A stretch of DNA of 6,813 nt from Bacillota bacterium (GCA_021848765.1 JAJZTU010000186.1:1-6813), one strand, 5' to 3'. Shown: positions 1-5,495, counted from the first letter of the stretch. Numbers and translations are program-made. Notes: generated by a model from the sequence alone, not told the origin.

Positions 1-417
1 ATGCCCCTGGCCGGGCGTGTAAAGGGTTATACCTACGTACCGGGGACGCTCTTTCCGGTGAATCCCTTCGGAGTCAGGACAGTGAAAGGGCTTTTTGCCA
101 AAAATGAACGCCTCATTACCTATCTGGATACCCAGGCAGGGGAAGTCGCCTTGGTTAAGGTGGGGGCTACCATTGTGGGTAGTGTGCGGGTGGTTTACGA
201 CCCAGTCAGTACCAATATGGCAGGCGGGCGGCTGGAACACAGGGATTTGCCTGATGGCCCGGCTTTGGCCAAGGGGGAGGAACTGGGGCGCTTTGAATTC
301 GGCTCCACAGTGATTCTCCTGTTTGAGCAGGGACGAATAGAGCTTAACCCGGACCTTCAGCCGGAAAAGTTTCTGCTTATGGGTCAAGCGCTTGGGAAGA
401 TTGTCGACAAGCAATAG
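1..417 (+). CDS. psd: Phosphatidylserine decarboxylase proenzyme, C-terminal part (5' end outside window)
   Basis: This enzyme decarboxylates phosphatidylserine to phosphatidylethanolamine at the cytoplasmic membrane. The 138 visible codons match the C-terminal half of the bacterial family: a YVPG-x-LFPVNP segment (about residues 12-22), a LFAKNER block (31-37), the VGATIVGS block (54-61) and the FGST motif (100-103). In this family the chain cuts itself between Gly (101 here) and Ser (102), and the serine becomes the pyruvoyl cofactor of the small alpha chain, here 37 residues. E. coli has LGST at this point; FGST is a mild variant with both cleavage residues kept. The ATG at base 1 is an internal methionine: it lies where the family has an internal (H)MP segment, and the N-terminal half of the enzyme is missing. 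The gene therefore starts upstream of the window. A terminator follows directly. Family identification is confident. Confidence 0.93.
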   Translation: MPLAGRVKGYTYVPGTLFPVNPFGVRTVKGLFAKNERLITYLDTQAGEVALVKVGATIVGSVRVVYDPVSTNMAGGRLEHRDLPDGPALAKGEELGRFEFGSTVILLFEQGRIELNPDLQPEKFLLMGQALGKIVDKQ

Positions 418-467
418 AGGCGGCGCCGCCGGTCAGTGAAACCGGCAGGCAGCCGCCTTTTGTGTTT
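418..467 (+). terminator. Intrinsic terminator after psd
   Basis: A two-part hairpin starts right after the psd stop codon. The outer arms AGGCGGC (418-424) and GCCGCCT (452-458) pair, inner arms GCCGGT (428-433) and ACCGGC (441-446) pair, and a T-rich tract TTTTGTGTTT (458-467) follows. It should end psd transcription before the AT-rich segment begins. Confidence 0.9.
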
Positions 468-513
468 AGTTCAGAAATATAAATTTTTTCCAATCAATTT
501 ATGTTGTAAGAAG

Positions 514-569
514 GTTATAACAGTCAGGTGTTGAATAGATTAAGAAACGGTTATACTAGAAACTATAAC
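514..569 (+). promoter_or_regulatory. Candidate promoter and palindromic operator pair upstream of the AIPR gene
   Basis: Two related palindromes lie here. Bases 514-521 read GTTATAAC, a perfect 8-bp palindrome. Bases 550-557 (GTTATACT) and 562-569 (ACTATAAC) form an inverted repeat, 7 of 8 matching, around AGAA. The two centres (517.5 and 559.5) are 42 bp apart, about four helical turns. A possible sigma-A promoter overlaps: TTGAAT (531-536) and TATACT (552-557), but with a short 15-bp spacer. The second palindrome would cover the -10 box, which suits a repressor site. No regulator gene is in the window, so the binding protein is unknown. The repeats are directly visible; the operator role is inference. 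Confidence 0.45.
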
Positions 570-601
570 TTTCTGCGAACAACTACTTCGATTACAAATA
601 A

Positions 602-623
602 CCAACTTTAAGAAAGGAGTTGG
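602..623 (+). promoter_or_regulatory. Possible hairpin around the AIPR ribosome binding site
   Basis: CCAACT (602-607) and AGTTGG (618-623) are perfect inverted repeats. The Shine-Dalgarno sequence AAAGGAGT (613-620) lies in the 10-base loop and the first bases of the right arm. In mRNA this could partly hide the ribosome binding site of the GTG-start gene at 628. The pairing is seen in the sequence; a regulatory effect is inferred. Confidence 0.35.
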
Positions 624-627
624 CCCG

Positions 628-2289
628 GTGGATATTAACAAGCATATAATCGACCAAAGGATTAGAAAAATAGTTTCAGAAAATCCAGATTGGTTTTTTA
701 CGGAATCTGATGAGAATAAAAAGATATCCACAGCCTTTGTTATTTTAGGTGTAGCCTCTTATATGGGTATTGAATTGTCTGAAGCTTTTTCACTTATAAC
801 GGAGGGTGGAAATGATTCGGGAATCGATGCAATCTTTATAGGTGATACCGTCAATTTTGAGTTCCAAGTAACTATATTTCAAGCAAAATATAAAAACAAC
901 CTTGATAACGATACTAATTTCCCAGCGAATTCTGTTTTGAGGGTAGTAAATGCAGTTACTTCTATTTTTGATCCTACTAAAGACGTGTTATTAAATAAGT
1001 TTTTAAAACCAAAAGTGGAAGAAATCAGATCCTTAATTTCAGATGGATTTATACCCATAGTAAAATGCGTGTTGGTTAACAATGGTCTTCCATGGACTGA
1101 AGAAGGCAAAAATCATATTCGCAACGCCAATTTTTCTTCAAGTCAGGTTGTTTTTGAGCATTTTAACCATCAGAATATTGTCGAACAATTAAAGTCAATA
1201 GAAAAAATAAATGATACCCTCTCGTTGACAGGTGAAGGGGTAGTTGAGGAATTTAGTTTTAAGCGGGTCTTGATTGGAAAAATTAATGTTGCAGAAATTG
1301 CTTCACTAATGGATAGGTATGGAGATTCCCTGTTAGAAAGAAATGTTAGAAAGTTTTTGGGCCTAAGAATCAATCGCGTTAACGAAAGTATTAAAAATAC
1401 TTTGATTGATGAGAAAAGAAATAACTTCTATTTTTTTAATAATGGTATAACGATGGTTTGCAACAATTTTCGTTACAATGCTTTAAGTTCAAAAAACTGG
1501 CAAGTTAAGGTAGAAGATATACAGATTATTAATGGAGGTCAGACCTGTAAAACCATCCAACAAACGTTAAATGAATATCCAACTTTGGACTTCTCAAATG
1601 TTTTTGTATTATTGAGGCTTTACGAAATATCCGAGGGTGACGATGAATTACTCACAGATATCACGATTGCGACCAATAGCCAAAACCCTGTTGATTTAAG
1701 GGACTTGAGGGCCAATGAACAAATTCAAAGGGATTTAGAAACCGCAGTCAAGGAGTTAGGATATACTTATAAAAGGAAGCGTGACAGTGTCTCAGGTGGG
1801 GAACCAATTCCTTCGTCTGTAGCAGCAGAGGCAGTATTTACTATTTGGCGGAAGAAACCACATTTGGCGAAGTTCAGACGCAGTGATTTATTTGGAAAGT
1901 TCTACTACGATATATTTAGAAATTTAAACGCCGCACAACTGGTAATTGCAGTATTAATTTTTAGGTATTGCGATAGCCAAAGGAAAAAATTAAAACTACT
2001 TGAGCAATATCCTCACTTATCTTATAGCAATTACTTTTTGTCAATGTTACTGGGACAACAGCTTTTAAAAGAACTGAATATTGATATAGATAATTTAACT
2101 CATAGGAATTTTGAAACGGCTAAAGATTTGCTTGAAAGAAAAAAGGAAAATCTTTACGAAAAAGCCAACATAGAACTGATAAAAGCTTTAAATGAACTAT
2201 ATAAAGAGGGTTATCAAAATGTGGAATTGAGAAGATTATCCTCTACGTTCAGAAGTGGTGAATTACTACGCGTTTTAGGTGCAGTTTAA
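628..2289 (+). CDS. AIPR-family protein (abortive infection / phage resistance), nuclease-like N-terminus
   Basis: A 553-residue protein of the AIPR family, whose founders confer abortive infection against phage. The family core is clear: FFNNGIT (269-275), INGGQT (301-306), ATNSQNPV (348-355), then DLRANEQIQ and YKRKRDS (381-387). The N-terminus has E59-GGND63-SGID67 followed by FQAKY (84-88), the spacing of a PD-(D/E)XK nuclease site (acid, then Q-x-K) as in Mrr-like enzymes. I therefore infer a cytoplasmic DNA- or RNA-cutting effector. The GTG start is fixed by AAAGGAGT seven bases upstream. The gene stands alone, AT-rich, with many TTA, ATA and AAA codons unlike psd, ftsW and pgeF, and has terminators on both sides, which points to horizontal gain. 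There are no signal peptide or membrane segments and no frameshift, so it looks intact. Family call is strong; the exact target and trigger are unknown. Confidence 0.85.
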   Translation: MDINKHIIDQRIRKIVSENPDWFFTESDENKKISTAFVILGVASYMGIELSEAFSLITEGGNDSGIDAIFIGDTVNFEFQVTIFQAKYKNNLDNDTNFPANSVLRVVNAVTSIFDPTKDVLLNKFLKPKVEEIRSLISDGFIPIVKCVLVNNGLPWTEEGKNHIRNANFSSSQVVFEHFNHQNIVEQLKSIEKINDTLSLTGEGVVEEFSFKRVLIGKINVAEIASLMDRYGDSLLERNVRKFLGLRINRVNESIKNTLIDEKRNNFYFFNNGITMVCNNFRYNALSSKNWQVKVEDIQIINGGQTCKTIQQTLNEYPTLDFSNVFVLLRLYEISEGDDELLTDITIATNSQNPVDLRDLRANEQIQRDLETAVKELGYTYKRKRDSVSGGEPIPSSVAAEAVFTIWRKKPHLAKFRRSDLFGKFYYDIFRNLNAAQLVIAVLIFRYCDSQRKKLKLLEQYPHLSYSNYFLSMLLGQQLLKELNIDIDNLTHRNFETAKDLLERKKENLYEKANIELIKALNELYKEGYQNVELRRLSSTFRSGELLRVLGAV

Positions 2290-2309
2290 CTCTTATCAAA
2301 CAATTTGTT

Positions 2310-2332
2310 AGGACCACAAAATCTGTGGTCCT
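2310..2332. terminator. Shared terminator between convergent AIPR and small minus-strand gene
   Basis: AGGACCACA (2310-2318) pairs perfectly with TGTGGTCCT (2324-2332) around a 5-base loop, 20 bases after the AIPR stop codon. The T tract is weak on the plus strand (TTCTTG) and nearly absent on the minus strand. The stem lies between two convergent genes and could serve both; the plus-strand use is better supported. Confidence 0.7.
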
Positions 2333-2359
2333 TCTTGCTCCCTCCTAATGTGGATCGTC

Positions 2360-2506
2360 TTATTTAGTCCGGCCCTCTTTCCAGGTCCCCAGAGGCGCTG
2401 TTTCCACAAAAGTTTCTGAGTAGGTCAATTTGTTAGGCTTGGCTTTGCCTTGAGTTTTCCCTCCGGTGGTTTTGGTACTGTCTGTGTTGTTTTTTTGCTC
2501 AGGCAT
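2360..2506 (-). CDS. Small hydrophilic protein, 48 residues, function unknown (possible spore protein)
   Basis: A short gene supported by its start site: on the minus strand AAAAGGAGG (2524-2516) lies nine bases before ATG at 2506-2504. Upstream in-frame starts exist but lie before this ribosome binding site and are not favoured. The product is polar, rich in Lys, Thr, Gly, Asn and Gln in its first half (MPEQKNN... to about residue 26), with a more mixed tail carrying TYSETFVETAPLGTW. It has no membrane segment, signal peptide or cysteine. Size, charge and composition resemble minor small acid-soluble spore proteins, and a candidate forespore-type promoter lies just upstream, but I do not recognise a named family. 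It converges on the AIPR gene with a hairpin between them. The gene is likely real; the role is conjecture. Confidence 0.6.
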   Translation of the reverse strand: MPEQKNNTDSTKTTGGKTQGKAKPNKLTYSETFVETAPLGTWKEGRTK

Positions 2507-2538
2507 TAATAAGGTCCTCCTTTTAAGCATTCTAATAA

Positions 2539-2569
2539 AAGTATGCCCTCCGGGGAACACTGAAAATCA
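2539..2569 (-). promoter_or_regulatory. Candidate sigma-G-type promoter of the small minus-strand gene
   Basis: On the minus strand TGATTT (2569-2564) and CATACTT (2545-2539) are 18 bases apart. The sigma-G consensus is about TGAATA, 17-18 bases, CATACTA, so the match is 4 of 6 and 6 of 7. Transcription would start about 25 bases before the ATG at 2506, a normal distance. The match is by eye and could be chance. Confidence 0.35.
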
Positions 2570-2710
2570 GGTAATTTCTGTATAGAGCAAGAGCTTTCAG
2601 GTAGATTCTTTAGGGAGGATTGTTATATGGATTCTGCAGCTAAGCAGGAAGAGTAAACTTTTTTCGATATATGTTTAGAACTGCCCGGGATTGGCTAAAC
2701 TAATTAATGG

Positions 2711-2748
2711 ACAGGATGTTTACTTAACAGAACAGGATGTCCACTTAA
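2711..2748. repeat. Tandem imperfect direct repeat, 21-bp period, insertion-sequence-end-like
   Basis: ACAGGATGTTTACTTAA (2711-2727) and ACAGGATGTCCACTTAA (2732-2748) match at 15 of 17 positions with a 21-bp period, about two helical turns. Read on the minus strand the units give TTAAGTGGACATCCTGT and TTAAGTAAACATCCTGT. Repeated 17-20 bp units near an end are known from IS21-family elements, where transposase binds them. No complete element is present, so the IS origin is inferred. Confidence 0.5.
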
Positions 2749-2757
2749 AAGGATATT

Positions 2758-2853
2758 AATTGTCTCCACATAATAACGCGAACCTGGGCAAGGTAACACT
2801 ACGGGAATTGACGAGAGAATATCACTTTTAAGCAAACTTTGGGAAAGACAATT
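2758..2853 (+). other. Long-range inverted repeat that could close a structured RNA
   Basis: AATTGTCT (2758-2765) and AGACAATT (2846-2853) are perfect complements 80 bases apart. Inside, CCT-GGGCA-AGG can form a small hairpin. The terminator at 2874 follows 20 bases later, so the whole could be the body of a short untranslated RNA. I match it to no known RNA family, and no clear promoter precedes it. Chance pairing is a real alternative. Confidence 0.25.
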
Positions 2854-2873
2854 TAGCAATCCTAAGGTACACT

Positions 2874-2907
2874 AAGGCCCCCGCTTAAAACCGGTGGGCC
2901 TTTTTGC
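2874..2907 (+). terminator. Intrinsic terminator upstream of ftsW
   Basis: AAGGCCC (2874-2880) pairs with GGGCCTT (2896-2902). Inside, CCG pairs with CGG next to a one-base bulge, and TTTTT (2901-2905) follows. No recognised plus-strand gene ends here, so it either ends an unannotated transcript from 2561-2873 or is left from a lost gene. It separates ftsW from upstream transcription. Confidence 0.8.
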
Positions 2908-2970
2908 TGTCCGGCAGCAGTAGCACAACCGGAGCCTGCAGTGAGATTATCTGGATAAAAGGCAGGAATC

Positions 2971-2998
2971 CTGAACCGGGCCGCGAATATTTTATAAA
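2971..2998 (+). promoter_or_regulatory. Weak candidate promoter of ftsW
   Basis: CTGAAC (2971-2976) and TATAAA (2993-2998) are 16 bases apart, after the terminator and about 35 bases before the ATG at 3033. The -10 box is good, the -35 box poor. A palindrome CAGGA-A-TCCTG (2963-2973) overlaps the -35 region and may be a protein site. Confidence 0.35.
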
Positions 2999-3032
2999 TA
3001 GTAAAGCTTGTCTCTGGGGAAGGATTGAAACA

Positions 3033-4166
3033 ATGAAAAGAAGGCCCAAGCGCCATGCTATAGATTTTTACCTCTTTTTTGCCGTGATCTGCCTGCTGGT
3101 CATCGGGGTGCTGATGGTGTTCAGCGCCAGCTCAGTCTCAGCCTATAACCAGTATAATAACGCTTATTATTTTTTCCAGCGCCAGATTATCTGGGCGGTA
3201 TTGGGAATAATAATTATGTTGACAGTTTCCGGAATCGACTATTACAGGTTTAAGAATCTGGCTTTTTCCGGTTACATTCTGGGGCTGTTATGCCTCGTAG
3301 CAGTGCTGGCGGCCGGCAAGACCATTAATGGCGCCAAGAGTTGGATTCTTTTAGGACCCATGAGCTTTCAGCCCTCCGAACTGGCTAAGCCCTTGGTGGT
3401 CCTGGAACTCGCCCGCATACTTTCCCAAAAGCAGAAGAAAATCCGGTCCCTGCGGGAAGGCCTTGGTCCACCGCTGGTGTCTCTGGGAGTTGTCTGCGGG
3501 CTGATCATGCTGCAGCCGGACCTGGGTACTACCATGGTCCTCCTGCTTACAGGGTTCACCATGCTCTTTGTAGCCAGAGCCCGTTTTATTCACCTGAGCC
3601 TGCTGGCCGGAGCGGGTGCAGTGGTTGCTGCCTTCTTGATGACCATGAAGTCCTACCGCCTGGAGCGGTTGCAAACTTTCATTGACCCCTGGAGAGACCC
3701 CCTGGGGAGCGGCTACCAAATAGTGCAGTCTTTATACGCCATTGGTTCCGGGGGACTGTTTGGTTTGGGCCTTGGCCAGAGTAAGCAAAAGTATCTGTGG
3801 CTTCCGGAAGAGCATAATGACTTTATCTTTGCGGTAATTGGCGAGGAATTAGGGTTTATCGGTGCTGCCGGCGTCCTGCTGCTCTATGCTCTCCTGGCCG
3901 GCAGGGGCCTGCAGGTAGCGCGCAAGGCTCCGGATACCTTTGGCAGATTGTTGGCAGCGGGTTTGACTTCCATGATCCTGGTAGAGGCCATCATTAACCT
4001 GGCGGTGGTTACCGGGTCGATGCCGGTGACCGGGGTAACTTTACCTTTCATTAGTTACGGTGGCTCCTCCCTGCTCTTTAAGTTGCTGGGCATGGGTATC
4101 CTTTTGAATGTTTCCCGCCACACTGTGGACGAAGAGAAACCCGTCCAAAGGGAGCTTGGCCTATGA
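3033..4166 (+). CDS. ftsW: FtsW/SpoVE-type SEDS peptidoglycan glycosyltransferase
   Basis: A 377-residue polytopic membrane protein that polymerises lipid II into glycan strands, normally with a class B penicillin-binding protein, at the septum or, if SpoVE-like, for spore cortex. Family marks in order: FSASS after the first membrane helix (30-34), FQPSELAK (112-119), LQPDLGTT (160-167), the PWRDPLGSGYQ loop, LPEEHNDFIFA with Asp263 aligning to the essential Asp297 of E. coli FtsW, EELG, and PFISYGGSS (338-346). About ten hydrophobic helices fit the fold. ATG at 3033 is chosen because AAGGA (3020-3024) lies eight bases upstream; the open frame back to TTG 2904 would put non-membrane residues over the terminator and promoter region. 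It has no mur or pbp neighbour, so the division versus sporulation role is open; RodA is less likely from the N-terminal motifs. Confidence 0.92.
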   Translation: MKRRPKRHAIDFYLFFAVICLLVIGVLMVFSASSVSAYNQYNNAYYFFQRQIIWAVLGIIIMLTVSGIDYYRFKNLAFSGYILGLLCLVAVLAAGKTINGAKSWILLGPMSFQPSELAKPLVVLELARILSQKQKKIRSLREGLGPPLVSLGVVCGLIMLQPDLGTTMVLLLTGFTMLFVARARFIHLSLLAGAGAVVAAFLMTMKSYRLERLQTFIDPWRDPLGSGYQIVQSLYAIGSGGLFGLGLGQSKQKYLWLPEEHNDFIFAVIGEELGFIGAAGVLLLYALLAGRGLQVARKAPDTFGRLLAAGLTSMILVEAIINLAVVTGSMPVTGVTLPFISYGGSSLLFKLLGMGILLNVSRHTVDEEKPVQRELGL

Positions 4167-4189
4167 CAAGAAATTTACCTGAGAGGGTC

Positions 4190-4216
4190 ACAACCTTGTA
4201 ATTGCCACATATACTA
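4190..4216 (+). promoter_or_regulatory. Candidate mother-cell sporulation promoter of ylmC
   Basis: CATATACTA (4208-4216) fits the sigma-K -10 pattern CATANNNTA exactly, and AC (4190-4191) lies 16 bases upstream as that pattern expects. It also fits the sigma-E -10 box at 7 of 8 positions, with a poor -35. The next gene belongs to the YlmC/YmxH sporulation family, which makes it plausible. Short motifs like this occur by chance. Confidence 0.35.
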
Positions 4217-4242
4217 GTGGTAGAGACGAGGAGGTGGCAGAC

Positions 4243-4521
4243 GTGATTGTGAAGATTTCTGACCTCAGAATGCGTGAAGTGGTCAATGTGGTAGACGGTA
4301 GAAGACTTGGGGTTATTAAGGATATTGACATTGATATGGATGAAGGGCTGATTCGGGCTATCATTGTTCCCGGTGAAGGCAAAATTTTTGGCATGTTCGG
4401 TGGGCGCAGTGAGGATTTGTATGTGCCTTGGGAAAACATTCGCAAAATCGGTATAGATGTAATTCTGGTCGAGGCTGAACCCTTTAAGGGAAACCGGCAC
4501 GGATATGCCATAGAAAGCTAG
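4243..4521 (+). CDS. ylmC: YlmC/YmxH-family PRC-barrel protein
   Basis: A 92-residue single PRC-barrel protein, the whole length of the YlmC/YmxH family. Visible marks are VKISDLRMREVVNVVDGRRLG near the start, IDIDMDEGLIRAIIVPG in the middle, and YVPWENIRKIGIDVILVE near the end, the usual strands and turn of the barrel. The family is labelled sporulation-related; its biochemical job is unknown. GTG at 4243 is chosen because AGGAGG (4229-4234) lies eight bases upstream. The GTG at 4234 would overlap that ribosome binding site, and GTG 4249 is 14 bases away. The gap to ftsW is 76 bases and contains a candidate sporulation promoter. A terminator follows, so it may be transcribed alone, but its place before pgeF mirrors ylmC-ylmD of Bacillus. 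Confidence 0.88.
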   Translation: MIVKISDLRMREVVNVVDGRRLGVIKDIDIDMDEGLIRAIIVPGEGKIFGMFGGRSEDLYVPWENIRKIGIDVILVEAEPFKGNRHGYAIES

Positions 4522-4557
4522 CACTGAAGCAGCATACACGGGAACAAGGATACACTG

Positions 4558-4588
4558 AGAGAAGGAAAACGTCCTTCTCTTAATTTGT
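4558..4588 (+). terminator. Intrinsic terminator after ylmC
   Basis: AGAGAAGGA (4558-4566) pairs perfectly with TCCTTCTCT (4572-4580) around a 5-base loop, followed by TTAATTT. The stem is AT-richer than the others in this window but long and uninterrupted. Confidence 0.75.
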
Positions 4589-4600
4589 GTCTGCTTTACC

Positions 4601-4622
4601 CTTTAACGAAAATATGTTAAAG
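4601..4622. promoter_or_regulatory. Inverted repeat upstream of pgeF, possible operator
   Basis: CTTTAAC (4601-4607) and GTTAAAG (4616-4622) are perfect inverted repeats around an 8-base AT-rich centre, 43 bases before the pgeF ATG. Such a symmetric site suits a dimeric regulator. I find no convincing -35/-10 pair and no known regulator consensus. Confidence 0.35.
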
Positions 4623-4664
4623 TGAAAATGACTGCAAAACGCTTCCTGAAAAGGATGGGTGTAA

Positions 4665-5495
4665 ATGAACAAAGGTTTTGCAATAACTGAGGAGAATGGG
4701 CTTAAATTCATGCAAATCCCCTCCTTTACTAATACCGGTCAGGTTAAGCACGGCTTTTCGACCAGAACCGGTGGGGTAAGCCAGCCGCCCTATGCCGCCT
4801 TAAACCTGGCTGCCCATGTCGGTGACAATCCGGAGCACGTGCTGGAAAACCGCCTGCTGTTTAGCACAGTGCTGGGTATTAATCCCCGGCACTGGGTAAC
4901 GGCCAAACAAGTCCACGGTGACCGGGTATACCGGGCTGCCGCCGGTGACAAGGGGCGGGGGGCCAGGGATTACGAGAGTTCCCTGGATTGTATGGATGCC
5001 CTGATCACTAATGAGCCGGGAGTTCCCCTGGCCACATTTTATGCCGACTGTGTCCCGGTCTTTATTCTGGACACAGCTACACCTGCCATAGGCTTGGCCC
5101 ACGCAGGCTGGAAAGGAACAGTGGCGAAGATTCCCGGGAAAACGCTCCTGGCTATGGCCCGGGAATTCGGAACCCGTCCGGAAAACTGCCTTGCAGGCAT
5201 TGCTCCCTCCATCGGCCCCTGCTGCTACGAGGTGGATGAATACGTTATGAACAGGGTAAGGGAGGCCTTCCCCTACTGGCAGGAACTCGCTACCGAAGGA
5301 AAGGAGCCGGGGAAATGGCTCTTAAACCTCTGGGAAGCCAACCGCCGCCAACTGCTGGACCAGGGTGTGCGGCCTGAGCGGATCACCGTAGCGGAAACCT
5401 GCACTAACTGCCACCCGGAGACTTTTTTTTCCTATCGTGCTGAAAACGGTACTACCGGTAGAATGAGCGCTGTAATCATGCTCAAGCAGCCGTAG
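4665..5495 (+). CDS. pgeF: Peptidoglycan editing factor PgeF (YlmD/YfiH, laccase-domain family)
   Basis: A 276-residue member of the YfiH/YlmD/LACC1 family, once called multicopper polyphenol oxidase. Bacterial PgeF removes wrongly built UDP-MurNAc precursors carrying L-Ser in place of L-Ala; relatives also act as purine nucleoside phosphorylases or adenosine deaminases. The metal and active-site residues are present: His84 in KQVHGD, Cys129 in YADCVP and His146 in AHAGWKGT. HGFSTRTGGVS near residue 29, PSIGPCCYEV, and CTNCHPETFFSYR near the C-terminus are family blocks. Length is normal and no signal peptide is seen, so it is cytoplasmic. ATG 4665 has AAGGA (4651-4655) nine bases upstream. 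The response regulator begins 55 bases downstream with no terminator between, so joint transcription is possible though no functional link is known. Confidence 0.92.
   Translation: MNKGFAITEENGLKFMQIPSFTNTGQVKHGFSTRTGGVSQPPYAALNLAAHVGDNPEHVLENRLLFSTVLGINPRHWVTAKQVHGDRVYRAAAGDKGRGARDYESSLDCMDALITNEPGVPLATFYADCVPVFILDTATPAIGLAHAGWKGTVAKIPGKTLLAMAREFGTRPENCLAGIAPSIGPCCYEVDEYVMNRVREAFPYWQELATEGKEPGKWLLNLWEANRRQLLDQGVRPERITVAETCTNCHPETFFSYRAENGTTGRMSAVIMLKQP

Larger units (their letters stand above)
2561..2873. other. Gene-poor interval with two mini-ORFs and remnants
   Basis: No gene of normal size is supported here. ATG at 2627 follows AGGGAGG (2612-2618) by eight bases but encodes only nine residues (MDSAAKQEE, stop 2654-2656). 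TTG at 2760 follows AAAAGGA (2747-2753) and encodes 23 residues (SPHNNANLGKVTLRELT near its start, stop 2829-2831). Both may be leader peptides or heads of decayed genes. The interval also holds a tandem repeat (2711-2748) and an inverted repeat (2758-2853), and ends at a terminator. It looks like an old insertion scar, but no transposase can be read. Confidence 0.4.

Noticed and set aside
1..3. ATG at the first base as the start of psd
   Set aside because: The protein begins in the middle of the decarboxylase family; this methionine is internal and the gene is cut by the window edge.
468..2332. Prophage or complete transposon around the AIPR gene
   Set aside because: No integrase, transposase, phage gene, tRNA or matching terminal repeats are visible on the two sides.
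2800..2907. T-box or other known riboswitch before ftsW
   Set aside because: No T-box sequence or other riboswitch core I know is present, and ftsW is not an expected target.
2904..3032. A 43-residue N-terminal extension of FtsW from TTG 2904
   Set aside because: It would start inside the terminator's T tract, has no family match, and a good ribosome binding site supports ATG 3033.
3351..3719. A 122-residue minus-strand frame within ftsW
   Set aside because: Antisense to a conserved membrane protein; its Gln/His/Gly-rich composition is typical of a shadow frame.
4078..4539. A 153-residue minus-strand frame over the end of ftsW and ylmC
   Set aside because: It is antisense to two clear genes, has no ribosome binding site support that I can see and no recognisable motif.
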